Numbered from the stretch's first letter, positions 9,958 through 20,407 are shown. The stretch is DNA of 22,766 nucleotides from Choristocarpus tenellus KU-1152 (GCA_964200185.2 CAXNAD020000278.1:1-22766), one strand, 5' to 3'. Made by a program: numbers and translations. Notes: a model not told the origin generated them from the letters alone.

Positions 9958-12900
9958 GTGAGTACTCATGCCAAGAGGGGGCTCCCATGAGATTGCACTG
10001 ACAGTGTGGAGGCAAATGATTCCCAACAAACTATCTCATCCACTATGAGTCATACTAACCGAGAGATGTGCAGGTTGCATTGCAAGGATCTCCGGAAATG
10101 GACAAATCACATCTCTTTCTACATTATGAGAAGTTCCTTCACTCAGCTGTAGTTTTTGTTTTTGTCGGGCTCGCTCTTAAGTGTTAACATTTTGGGGGGG
10201 GAGGAGCTTCTAATTTGAATGTAGAACATCATAACAGGGTGTATTGCTCTGGAGTTGAAATACAAAGCGCAGGGTGCAAAAATAGTCCTAATGTGTATTC
10301 CTCTGAGGTATTGTTAGTCAAATTGTACCACCCACCAACAGCTGATTGTGAAAAACAAAGATATTGCGATAAACTTGGATAAAGTATTTACATATATGGT
10401 GTGGTGGGACCGACCTCCAACCTTGTACTTCTATGTTGGCATTGGTTGAGGTACTCTTCTAGGATGTGTGCCCATTATGCTTGGTCCTCCCTATCCTTCA
10501 CAGTGTCACAACAATTGGCACAACATTGCGTGGCCGATGTGCAGCATGCACTAAAAGTCAACTCCTCAATAGTTGGAAGGTTTCATGAGCTTGTGGTCAA
10601 GCATTTGAGCAGCTGTGGCAGTCGCCTGTCCCTATCCTGATTCTACCCCTCTTACTCTGTACTTTGAATAGTGTTAGTGTTTTGCACTAAAGGTGCTTCT
10701 TGTACAGAACCATAGGGATGAAAAGTAGCCTTTGGTAAAGATGTGGCTGTCTTCACTTGAACACCTATCGAGTTTGCTCTACCTGAAACATTAACGTGAC
10801 CTTATACCCCTGACAAACAACTTTCATATTGATAGCACTGGCCCCATTCGGTCAAAGTATCTGGGGGTACCGGCGTCCGTTTTTGACCCTTCCAGGACCA
10901 ATAGTCTCAATATCTAAGAGCTTTGCTGGAGAAAAACATTAATTCATCTCGAACCTGTTGAATCATTAGCAGAGCTTCACCCAAAACCTGGTGATGACAG
11001 TGGCATCAGGATAGGCAGGAAATATTGCACTCCAAATTCACACTTCATATTAACCTGATCCTAACCCCGACAACAACTGAGATACTGCAATCTCATTCCT
11101 GACCTCAAGATTGACCAAAAATGCATGCCAACCTCTCAAAGATGGATGAACTGAGGGACAAGAGCAAGGCACTCCAGGTCCTTCTGAACAAAGCCAACGA
11201 TGAATTGGCACAATCCTCTGTGTTGGTGACAGAGCTCAAGGGGAAGCTTGTGGAGGAGAGGTTTGTGGGCAGTGTGATCAGTTTGTGGGGCTGCCGTAAG
11301 TCTGAAAATGTATGGGATTGATAGAACATACATAGGATCAAGGGAACAAGATCAACAGGTGGGGTTCCAATCACAGAAGCTTCAGTAGGGATATACCAAC
11401 CAACAGTACACTCTTGTCCGAAGTGTGATACATATATTTCCTGCATGTCACTGAAGCTGCCAATTCAGACACTATGGCAATCTCTTGTCAAAGTATTGTG
11501 TGAATGCTATTCGCGTCCTCCTTCCTCCATCTCGATCTTGCACTGCCACAAACCAACGCAGGCCTTCCTCATCCTCCATTTCTCTCCCACCCACCAAACC
11601 TCTCTCCCACCAACCCAAACCTAAAGAGGAAAGGTTAGGAATCTAACAAAAACGGGCTGGGAACTACGGCGACTGGCAAGGTTCCTACATAGTCATCTTC
11701 CCAACCCAGAGCAGACCATTGGAGGAACCCATGGAGAGGATTGGGGGGTGGAGTGCCGGGGTCTGTTGGGAGAGGGCATTGGCAAAAGGGAACACCTATC
11801 AGAGGTGAGGTTTTCCCCTCATGGGTCGCATAACTCACCGATCAGATTGAGCCACAGTATCAGTTTCTCCTCTTGCAGAATGAATGAAAGTACCTTAGAG
11901 GGTACGAGTTTTGCCCCGTTTGCCCGTTTGGGGCTTGACTTCAAACGAGTTTTTTATGACATTTTACCTACTCCGAAATATTTCGGAGTAGGTAAAATGT
12001 ATTTGTTATGAAAAGGTGAGTCCGGAACAAGGATATTGGCACTTTCTAACAAACACAATGGCCAAGATTACATGAAAATCGGAACATTGGATTCTTGGCC
12101 CCAAACAGACACGACTCTCTACCCTCTAAGATACTTTGACTCAATGCTGTTGCGGGTGGTATCTTTCCATGACCTAGCCAGACTTATGGGATGGAAATAG
12201 TGAAGGCGGGGACAAGGGAAAAGTGAAGCGGGTGAATGAGTAGATGGGTTTGTGTGCCTTTGTCGTGCTCTACAGTTTGACTGTGTTGCCTTATCTGATC
12301 TCCCAATTATACTCTACTTTTCCCTCCCACTTCTCCCCCTTGTGGCTGTCTGCTGACCGTGACAAATCTTGACTTAAGACTCCGATGACACTTGTTCCCA
12401 CCCATGAATGACTTCTCTAGCTCCGCGCCCAGGCAGTGCATTACGGCTTGGTGACTGCCACAGGTTTCAACACGGAAATGCTTCAGGCAAAGGGGGGAGA
12501 AGCATCAGATCGTGATTCAAAGGTTAGGGGTTTTCTTTTTAGAAAACATGTTGCCACCAAGGGCTAGTAGCCATTCGGGAACATCATCATCTCAATCCTA
12601 TAGCAATGATATTTCTTCTTCTGTGAGTATTGTCCCTAAAGGTCTATACATTAGACTAACCCTTGGGGATGCCAGAGAATGTGTGGAATGCCTTGTGCTG
12701 GTTGCCCCCAACTCCTTCCAGTATTGCTGTAGACCCGCAGGCATTGCATTCCAGTAACTATGCAAGGAGCGTTGTCGCCCCAAGAGAGAGTTACACATAT
12801 ACTAGCATCATAATATCCACAAAGTATATATTTGGAAGAAAGGATCCCTCTCATCCATGTTCCCGTTCATGAGTTTACCTTTTTCAGTTTCTCTCTTTGC

Positions 12901-15900
12901 TGCAAGGTTACATATTTGAAACCTTTATGCAGTTAACTCCAAAAGAACCACAGGGTGGGCTCTAGATTAGTATTATTTATAATATATCGGCAGAGTCGTA
13001 CAGATGTGCTCGAGTGTGCTCTTCCTGATACAGACTTTTAGTGTGAGAAGAATAGAAAACCTCATCGACTTCTTAATGATCGAGATCTATGTACCACGAG
13101 TTGATGATATATATATATATGTATGTATGTATGTATATATCATGAGGGGATAGAGTAATGCCATGACTTTATGAAAGGAATGAACAGAGCTCAGTCAATC
13201 AACTAAGGAATGCCTTAAATTTACCGGTTGGCAAGCCCGAAACCCCAAGTCACAGTAAATGCATGACTTCAGGCTCAAAGTATCTGGGGAAAGGAGGGGT
13301 CTACACCAGGGTGTTAATTTGGGGCCTGACCAGGAAAAGTGCACTTACTTACATTATCCATCTGACAAATGCAACCAAATCACAAAAAAATGGCGAAATA
13401 GAAAAATGGACCCCAAATGGACAGCCGCCACCCCTCCCCCCAGATACTGTCATCCTCAAATCAATGGGGAGTACACCCTGTGCTGTTTGTTCTCTCCAGT
13501 CAATGTTCCTAGCAATGTCTCATTTCTCTTCTCAATGATCAAACACAGGGAGCATTTGGGGATGTGACCTTTCTTCACCCAACTCAAGCCCTCCGCGAGG
13601 AAGGCGTGGCTATTTCTGACCTGGGATTTGCCCTCAAGACAGCCAAGGTAAGCAATCCCTGGTATTCTGCCTAGGTTGAAGAGTGAAACTATCTTAGAGG
13701 GTACGAGTTTTTCCCTATTTGTCCATTGGTCGGGCTTGACTTCCCGTGTTTTTTTTTTTACATTTTCCGACTCCAAAATGTTTCGTAGTAGGTAAAATGT
13801 ATACATTTGTGGGGCTTGGCTTCCCATGGCTTTTATAATGACATTTTCCGACTCCAAAATGTTTCGTAGTAGGTAAAATGTGTATGTTATGAACGGTGTG
13901 TCCGAAACATAGATATTGACACTTCTAACAAACACGATAGCCAAAATTACATTATAATCACGACATTGTTTTTTGACCCCCAAATGGACGCGGCTCTACC
14001 CTCTAAGATACTTTGGCTCTGAACGCAAAACAATCATCAATGGATTGCACAAATGCTTGCGTCCACAATACACCAGCATTGATTGCAATACACCTAAATG
14101 GCTTTCTACTATTTCAATATGTTGAATTTATCGCACACAAGGCTGATGTCGTTCAGTACATATATATATTTCAAATGTGCCGACCATCCTTCCCACTGTG
14201 CCCACACTAGGCTCAAAGTATCTGGGAGGGGGGGGGGATCTACACCAGGGTGTCAATTTCGGGCAAAAACCAGGAAAAGTGCACTCATATTTTCCATCTG
14301 ATGTATGCAAACAAACCACCCAAAATCACGACATGAAAAAATTGGCCCAAAATGGACAGCCTCCACCCCCCCCCAGATACTTTGAGCCCTATCATATCGC
14401 CTGTGCAAGGAACAACATATTATCTTTCTTGCACATTAGAATGCCAGCACAGCCTTTGAAACATTGCAGCACTTCAACCAAAACACTGACAGGCTGCTCT
14501 CCAGCACAAATGATGTTTCTGCTCCAAGAAGTGAAACATAAATTCAATTTATATCCCTGCTTATTGCAGAGGGATCCTCATCATCCCCCAATTCTTCTGC
14601 TTTCCTGCTTCAAACCCGTGCACATCCCTCAGCCATTTAAGAGCGCTGTCTGCTCTGGAAACAGCGAAGTTCGATTGCTGAGGAACCTGCATGAGCTTGG
14701 TTGGTGGAGGCACGAGCACACTGTTCAATTCCTCGCTGGGCGGGAAGGGCAGGGGGGAGACGGGGTCCCACCCATGATCCTGATGGTCAGGGAGCAGGGA
14801 ACCGTAACTGATCTCATTGCAGCTGCGGGTAGCATGACTTGCAGGAACATCTTGGGGCAAGAATATTTGTCTGCTTCCATAAGCATTGCTTTAAAGTATT
14901 GTAAATGGTGTGCATTGTTCTGTGCTCTATCCTCACTATACACTCCTGACTTGATTGAAGGTTCTATGTATTGATACCATTCCGGCTCTTGATGCACTAA
15001 ATGGTTCTAGGAGATACCACGCATAGGCTCAAGGTTAGGCTCATCTGCATACTGTGAAAATCACTAAGGCACTGCTGGGGGTTCGGAATTGACTCCCTAT
15101 CAAAAGTCAACAGAGTTGTTCGTGACAGAAGAGCTGACTTCCCACCTGATACCTTGCCACAGGCCCCTTGGAGGGATTGCAGATGCTCTGCAGCAGCTGC
15201 ACGATCACCCACTGGGCATCCTACACCGAGATGTGAAACCGGATAACATCCTCTTTCACACAGGGGCGGGTGGGGATCCAGTGTTTGTGCTGACAGACTT
15301 TGGTCACGCAATTTGCAACGCTCGAGGAGGTGTGGTAACCTCCAAAACAAAACAGAGCATGAGTGACATGTTTTCTAATTTCCTTGCTTCCAATTGTCAA
15401 GGTTTGGTGTGAGGGTACTTCCATAATGTCATGTTTGATGCAGCTAGCATCTAGGCATTGGGTGCAGTGCATGGAGGATGCCAAGAGTTCATAGTTCAAA
15501 CAGGGGAAATGGTGGTTGTGGAAATGCTATTATTATTAGCTGAGTAAAAATGTGTGGAAATTGACACTCTTCTGAGTTCTGAAGGCATCGCACATCTAAC
15601 CACAGACTTTGGATATTAGTGCTGTTACGAACACTTGAGCAATGAATCTCTCCTCTAAACTCACTGCAATCCCCAGTTTCCTACCTCAGGTCGGTTTATA
15701 CTTTCATCAGTTTTTGAAACCTCCAGTTTTCTATATCCGCAAGGGTTCTGGAGTAAGTGATCATGTTGATAGTACCATCATCCAGATAGACACCAATAAT
15801 TTCTACTGCAGTTGATACCATAGAACTACTGATTATATAGTAGTGTACAATGCTGTTAGCGTAGATGAGGCCGCAGGGAGGTTGTGTCGATAAGAGACTC

Positions 15901-17699
15901 TTATGTACTCTAAAGTGGAATGTATCACAGGCAGGTAGACAGTGTAAACAGAATGCAAAAAACATAGGGGCGTATTATTACATCTCAAGGACAACACTCA
16001 TAAAGCCGAACCCGAACCATTAGTTATTTGCTGCCGTGGTGAATTCATAGGACAGAGATGCACAAGCAGACCCCGGCTCTTGTATTGTGCCCTGCCTTGA
16101 ATATCTGGACTCAGGATTTCTTGCTGCTAATGAAGACGACCTTGGAGTTGGTACACCAAGGTATGCTGCACCAGAAACGATGGTTGCAGGGATTGACATC
16201 AACGGGCGTGCACCTGGGTACTCACTTCAGAGCGATCTTTACAGCTTGGCAGTTGTGGCAATGAAGGGCCTTCTTGGCACCCTTCCTTTTGGGGAAACTG
16301 TGAGTAGCACCCTTACTTCTTTTACTTTCAGGGTGTGAATAGGATACCTTAATTGGCATCGTCAGAGGTCCTGTATATCTGATGTGTTGGACTAAATTGG
16401 AATACTATTTGTTGATGGCACTATCGGGTTCAATACCACAGACAACGGAAATTGCACAAATGGTAGCAGATCATGATTGATGCTGAGGTACAATAAATTG
16501 TAGCTTATGAATGCAATAATTAGTACTTACTCCAACACAGGCCAAGTCAAATACCAAGTGCCGTACAGGCACATCATGAACAGACACAGAGTCACAAATA
16601 GTGTTGAAAACCTGTTGCGGATACATGACAGAAGCAATATAGTTGCGGCTACACTTTTGAACCACTACACATGAAGATTAACATTGGTACAGAGGGCTTT
16701 CATCCTCCAATGTAAGCATGGTTCCTCCTCTCCTCTCTGTTTGTAAGGGCGTAACCAGTCGATTTTCCAAACGGATACAACTGCACACAATTTTTCTGAT
16801 CCCATTTTAGTGAGAGGTGAAGTATATGTACCAAGGTAAGGAAGTCTTCCCGTCTTGGGATACCCTTGTAACTGGCTGTTAGTGCCACCAGCAAACGGCG
16901 GCTTCAGACAGCACTACATTCCCTTGCCCCTCCTCTTGACTGAATTAGTGCCTATTACTCCTTGAACTGAGGGTTTGATCCCCTTCCTGTACAATAATGA
17001 TCTCCGAAGCATAGAGTTATCCTTCCAGCATCAGTTTTTCTCAATACTCTACAAAATCCAAGGCCACTACAACGATCCATCCTCCGGATTGGACAAACTG
17101 GAACACACCCAAATGGATTCCTGTGATCGAGGCTGCAAAGATCTTACCTGTGCCAATATGCAATAATGATTTGTTTGCAGTCGGCCACTCTGGCCTGATT
17201 GAGGATCAGGAATGACCTTGTGCAAGTGTTGGCTTTGTATGTTTCCAGCAGTCTGAGCTGTGGTTGAAACTCATAAAACGGCCCTCAATCCCCTAGAAGC
17301 ACAAGTACTGAATTCTTGACTGATGTGAGTTGACACTGATTCAGAGCACAGGGAATCAAATATGTGCTCATGACAATCTTTTACTCAGTCAGTCAGTCAG
17401 TTATTGTACATAATTTCTATGATAGTTCACCTGAGATTCCTGAGTAAAACCAATGTCTCTCCACGTTTGACCCCTTGTGGCAGATGGTATCAATGATGGG
17501 AGTGAAAGAGGTGCCACACAGTGCAATTACCACCAAATCCCTCCAAGAACTCTGCGGCCCTGGTGTCTCTGAAGGCACCTTGAATGCAGCGATCCAGCTG
17601 CTTCCTGGGATTGATCCGATGCCGAATCAACGACCTGAGTCTGGGGAGGCATTTGTAGCTCTGCTCTCATCCATTCTTACAGGGGCTTACGCAGAATAA
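9342..17699 (+). CDS. Predicted membrane-anchored serine/threonine protein kinase, multi-exon
   Basis: Exons inferred from AG/GT borders and phase are 9342-9476, 9739-9843, 9917-9957, 10504-10579, 11142-11260, 11562-11633, 11715-11804, one or two exons within 12433-12621, then 13549-13647, 14570-14828, 15114-15334, 16051-16299 and 17484-17699 (stop TAA). The start ATG 9342 is provisional, because the first exon could instead begin at the acceptor at 9403-9404 and continue a gene upstream. Predicted order is one hydrophobic helix, a basic/coiled-coil region, a Ser/Pro-rich linker and a C-terminal kinase domain. Such a layout would anchor the kinase at a membrane with the catalytic domain probably cytosolic. 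The substrate and pathway are unknown. The last five exons are secure. Upstream exons are supported by splice sites, phase and protein-like composition only, so the two halves could be separate genes. Introns host several inverted-repeat elements. Confidence 0.6.
10504..10579 (+). other. Possible short exon of the kinase gene
   Basis: The segment lies between CTATCCTTCACAG and AAG|GTTTCA. Joined in phase to the preceding exon it reads R-VTTIGTTLRGRCAACTK... and ends in phase 0, matching the start of the coiled-coil exon. Another frame of the same segment (VSQQLAQHCVADVQHAL) is equally open, so the reading frame is not settled. Confidence 0.35.
10851..10900 (-). mobile_element. Family-2 element terminus, fragment
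   Basis: GTCAAAGTATCTGGGGGTAC followed by CGGCGTCCGTTTTTGACC resembles the terminus at 22682 over about 45 bases, then similarity fades. It lies in a presumed intron of the kinase gene. Confidence 0.5.
11142..11260 (+). other. Coiled-coil exon of the kinase gene
   Basis: The exon encodes about 40 residues starting MDELRDKSKALQVLLNKAND and ending LKGKLVEER. Leu and other hydrophobics are spaced as heptads amid charged residues, which predicts a coiled coil and possible dimerisation. The donor is probably AG|GTTTGT (phase 2). A second donor, C|GTAAGT at 11296, would extend it but breaks phase with the next exon. Confidence 0.55.
11562..11804 (+). other. Ser/Pro-rich linker exons
   Basis: Exon 11562-11633 follows CCAACGCAG and, in the phase set by the coiled-coil exon, reads PSSSSISLPPTKPLSHQPKP then KEER. 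Exon 11715-11804 follows GAGCAG and continues in phase as PLEEPMERIGGWSAG... to a GTGAGG donor. A different frame of the second exon (ECRGLLGEGIGKREHLSE) also stays open and ends in phase 0, so its frame is uncertain. The composition suits a flexible linker before the kinase domain. Confidence 0.45.
11881..12146 (+). mobile_element. Family-1 inverted-repeat element, copy 2
   Basis: The left end TGAATGAAAGTACCTTAGAG and right end CTCTAAGATACTTTGACTCA are imperfect inverted repeats. The interior contains a perfect 42-base palindrome at 11959-12000 and then matches copies 1 and 3. It sits in a presumed intron of the kinase gene. Confidence 0.82.
12433..12621 (+). other. Unresolved exon(s) immediately before the kinase domain
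   Basis: The acceptor CGCGCCCAG at 12431-12432 opens a 30-codon frame (AVHYGLVTATGF...) up to AAG|GTTAGG at 12522. A Ser-rich frame (ASSHSGTSSSQSYSNDISSS) ends at GTGAGT after 12621 in phase 0, matching the next exon. The two cannot be joined at 12522/12541 because the intron would be only about 20 bases. Alternatives are a single exon from the acceptor at 12462-12463, or a donor at 12512 joined to one of several AGs at 12561-12570. Confidence 0.45.
13107..13140. repeat. (AT)n/(GTAT)n microsatellite
   Basis: An AT run passes into four GTAT units and returns to AT, within a presumed kinase-gene intron. Confidence 0.9.
13271..13450 (+). mobile_element. Family-2 inverted-repeat element, copy a
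   Basis: It begins AGGCTCAAAGTATCTGGGG and ends CCCCCCAGATACTGTC. The interior carries the family blocks CTACACCAGGGTGT, GACCAGGAAAAGTGCAC, CATTATCCATCTGAC, ATGCAACCAAA and CCAAATGGACAGC. It is non-coding and lies about 100 bases before the glycine-loop exon. Confidence 0.85.
13681..14020 (+). mobile_element. Family-1 inverted-repeat element, copy 3, with internal duplication
   Basis: Termini are ACTATCTTAGAGGGTACGAG and the inverted CTCTAAGATACTTTGGCTC. It is longer than the other copies because an 81-base segment is tandemly duplicated (cores at 13761-13800 and 13842-13881). It starts about 33 bases after the donor of the glycine-loop exon. Confidence 0.82.
14209..14388 (+). mobile_element. 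Family-2 inverted-repeat element, copy b
   Basis: It has well-preserved ends, GGCTCAAAGTATCTGGGAGG and CCCCAGATACTTTGAGCC. The flanks read CTA on both sides, a possible 3-base target-site duplication. The interior matches copies a and c. It lies in the same intron as family-1 copy 3. Confidence 0.88.
17385..17400. repeat. (CAGT)n short tandem repeat
   Basis: Four CAGT units lie in the last presumed intron of the kinase gene. Confidence 0.85.
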
Positions 17700-18748
17700 G
17701 ATGGGGGCAGGACTGTACAGAGTAGGACTTGTTTAAGGTGTACCTCTTTCCCCTTTGTGAGTGAGTCTGTGTGTGAGAGTATGCTTGACTTTAGTCCATG
17801 AAATGCAACTAATGAGATTTTTATTATATATGAGTTTGGAAATGTTGACAACTGGTTGGTATTTATAGATAGACTACACTGATCCGATAATGGTGGTATG
17901 TTTCCTGTAAAACCAGAATAGTGGCAGGAGTATCCATATGGTATTGTTGGCAAAGAAATTTTAGGGAGACAGGTAATAGTGATGTGACACATAGCGAGAG
18001 TGGTACACCTATGTGATGACTCTCTTCCTCTTTTGCCACATTTTTCTCATTTGCTAAGGGGACCACCGTGTGAGGTTCCAATCTACGTGCTTCTCCTGAC
18101 TCCTATCCTGAGAAAGGGTAAATACTTTCCGAGAAGAGGGTGATTGGGTTGGCTAGGAGGAAGGAGATGCAACAGGCAGTCTGTGTGTGTACCACCTGCC
18201 GATTTAGTACGAAATACACTTATTCCAATGTCCTGATTGCCTCACAGTGCTACTGTCTATCTTGTCTATCTTGTCTATCTTGTCTATCTTCTTGTTGACT
18301 TTCTGAGTGAATCTCTTATAATACATTGTTCTGTGCGAGGAGCTTGTTTACATATTTTGCATCTAAGAAGCTTAGCGCACTCCAAGTACCTAGCTGACAA
18401 AAAGTATCTCTGACACGTCCATAGACTGTACAGGGTTTGTTGTGAAAACGCTGTTGCCCCGATTAGATATCTATCTTTCCAGCTTGCCAAGTCCCAAACC
18501 GGGGTGATTTCGTTTTTTCTTGGTACACCATCGTCTTTTGTGTGTGACGATTAGAAGTAGACGCGGCAAGTGCAAGGCGCAATAAGGTATGGTACACTTT
18601 ACTAGATAGGGGGAAGCACTGCCCAAGCATGCCTTGCCTTTTTCTTTTTATGTCTTGGGTTCAGTCATCTCAATCAGCGATCATCCCATTACCTGCCTCA
18701 AATTTTCTTATGTCCAGTACTTTCCGGGCACAGCATGTGTCAGAAGGA
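17700..18748. other. Kinase-gene 3' flank, no gene seen
   Basis: No open frame with protein character was found on either strand. The only notable structure is the 9-base tandem repeat at 18254-18289. Confidence 0.5.
18254..18289. repeat. 9-base minisatellite, four units of TGTCTATCT
   Basis: Four perfect head-to-tail units are visible, followed by a partial fifth. Confidence 0.93.
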
Positions 18749-18828
18749 TAATGTAAGTGCATTTTTCCTGGTCAGGGTCCAAACGGACACCTTGGTGTAG
18801 ACCCCCCCCCCCTCAGATACTTTGAGGC
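18749..18828 (-). mobile_element. Family-2 element fragment (left end, inverted)
   Basis: On the minus strand it starts GCCTCAAAGTATCTGAGG and continues with TCTACACCAAGGTGTCCG and GACCAGGAAAAATGCAC, then stops. Only the left 80 bases of the family are retained. Confidence 0.8.
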
Positions 18829-20243
18829 TGACCTAGTATATACTTCTAAGTAAGAAAGGATAGGGAGATACAGGACCACCATACGTCTCTGAAAATTGTA
18901 TTCTTGGCAAACATTATTGAAACTATCAAAGTTGATCATGTCATTACGTCATGTTGATATTTTGTTATTACCTATATTATTCTTACTAGTGTGTCATACA
19001 TGTTTAAATTGTTCATATTACTTTTGGTTTTACTTCACCATTGTCTTGTAATCAAAATACTATTACTATTACTATATATTATTACTGTATTGTTAATGCT
19101 TAGGGGCCACAGGGGGTCTGCCAGGCTGTCATAATTTGTGACTTGGACAGGTTAGAGTTGCATGCCCAGTTTTTCCTGAACTTGCGGAACTAACTATGTG
19201 TAACATTATCTTGTTGAATTTAATTCTTCGTGTCTCTGTTTAGAAAACTATTCAGTAAGTTCAATATCTTGCTGTTTTGTATTTAGCTATGTTGGTTCTC
19301 AGCAGCATTGACCACAATTGATTTTCAAAAAGTATACAGCCCAGTGACCGATCATACTAGTTTGTTTGAGCTAGGGAGGGTGTTTGAGTAGACTCATCCA
19401 ACTCTATTGGACCATTGTAATATAGCGAATGTGGAGACAGAGTACCTTGTTATTGGTTGGTAAACCAAGCCTTTCTTGTAAAAACGCATAATACATACGC
19501 TTTCTCAGGGGTATTCTTATGCCCCACTCAGATGTAAACTAACCACCATCTTACATCACATGAGATCCTAGTAGTTAACACTCCTACACCTATATGACAC
19601 GGTCTATACTTCAACAAGACTTGCATGCAAAAGTATGTGGGGGTGAAGAGATTGATTTCGTTTGTGCCCACATGATCAAAATATGCAACCAAATACTCAC
19701 TATAATCGGGCATCTGTGCGAAAACGACCATACCCACCCCTCAGATGACAGCAGACGAAGGATTTCATTTGGAGATCCCTATAGTTGCACGTCTAAAACA
19801 CAATCGCAAAAACATCGAACGGCACTCACTCCATTCCTCCCCAAAAAACAGTTCACGGTCGATTTAAAATTGTACCATTCTCTCCTCAATTTGAAAGAAA
19901 AGCAAAAAAATAGAATTGAAGAAGATTCAAATGTGGCTATTAATAACAACAGCAGCCAAGAGAAACACATGTATGACGCACTAGCACCCACTACTTTGGG
20001 ATAGGACGTGATTACGAATGCCGTAGACATCCCCAGTCCTATGGAAAAGGGAAAAAGAAAAGGAATAGTTAGTGTTGCATCGGGTCCATCCAACACACGA
20101 AAGAAAAGAGGAATACAAAACTATTAGCAACCCTGAAGAGAAAATGAGACGAGTAGCATTCAGCTGGGCTCCTCTGGCATGGCACTCATCCTTAAATCTC
20201 TTTTGTTCCATTAACCACACGCACGTATCATCTTTACTGATCT
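18829..20243. other. Repeat-derived or intergenic DNA, no confident gene
   Basis: An AT-rich segment with scattered TATTA words (about 18940-19100) is followed by GGGGCCACAGGGGGTC. A 136-codon ATG-initiated frame at 19594-20004 (plus) is rich in Lys, Asn and Gln near its end but has no recognisable domain, and an overlapping minus-strand frame (19779-20096) is hydrophobic. Neither is convincing as a gene. Confidence 0.45.
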
Positions 20244-20375
20244 GTTGGCCTCGAATTCCCATCCCTTAGCAGTAACCCAAAACTTCTCAAGGTCGTCTTG
20301 CAGGCATATCCACTAGTTCTTCGCCTATTTACCTTGCTTCTGCTTTCCATCTGCAAGTTTCCTAAACATCAACAC
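20244..20375 (-). pseudogene. Non-LTR retrotransposon C-terminal relic, copy 1
   Basis: On the minus strand a 44-codon frame with two internal TAG stops reads LMFRKLADGKQKQGK, then CLQDDLEKFWVTAKGWEFEA. The arrangement F.(E/K)LA.GK..QG....K..W..CLQ.DL.......W recalls the C-terminal tail after the reverse transcriptase in many LINE-type elements (inference from family knowledge). It aligns with the relic at 21801. Clade not assigned. Confidence 0.6.
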
Positions 20376-20407
20376 CTTTCAGTTTCATATTCCACCCCCC
20401 ATTTGCG

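Larger units (their letters stand above)
13549..17699 (+). other. Protein kinase catalytic domain (5 exons)
   Basis: Motifs appear in canonical order. Exon 13549-13647: glycine-rich loop GAFGDV and the ATP-anchoring lysine in FALKTAK. Exon 14570-14828: alpha-C segment SEVRLLRNLHEL with its Glu, and the hinge-side strand PMILMVREQGTVTDLI. Exon 15114-15334: IADALQQLH, catalytic loop LHRDVKPDN (RD type) and TDFG. Exon 16051-16299: activation-segment end GVGTPRYAAPE, then SLQSDLYSLAVV. Exon 17484-17699: LLPGIDPMPNQRPESGEAF with the conserved C-lobe Arg, then the stop. KPDN and the GTPRYAAPE form indicate Ser/Thr specificity. All key catalytic residues are present, so activity is expected. Odd points are the first glycine of the loop, which is apparently Ser, and a DFG-APE interval of nearly 50 residues, which is longer than usual. 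Confidence 0.93.

Noticed and set aside
13456-13983. A 175-codon minus-strand frame over the glycine-loop exon and a family-1 element
   Set aside because: It runs antisense to a secure kinase exon and through a non-coding repeat. Its apparent internal repeat (TFYLLRNILESENV) is just the 81-base duplication translated.
18254-18289. Tandem 9-base repeat considered as a CRISPR-like array
   Set aside because: The units are directly adjacent with no spacers, and the context is eukaryotic. It is an ordinary minisatellite.
19594-20004. A 136-codon plus-strand frame with an ATG start
   Set aside because: No recognisable domain, a low-complexity Lys/Asn-rich end, and an overlapping hydrophobic frame on the other strand. 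It lies in repeat-derived DNA. Not called without transcript support.
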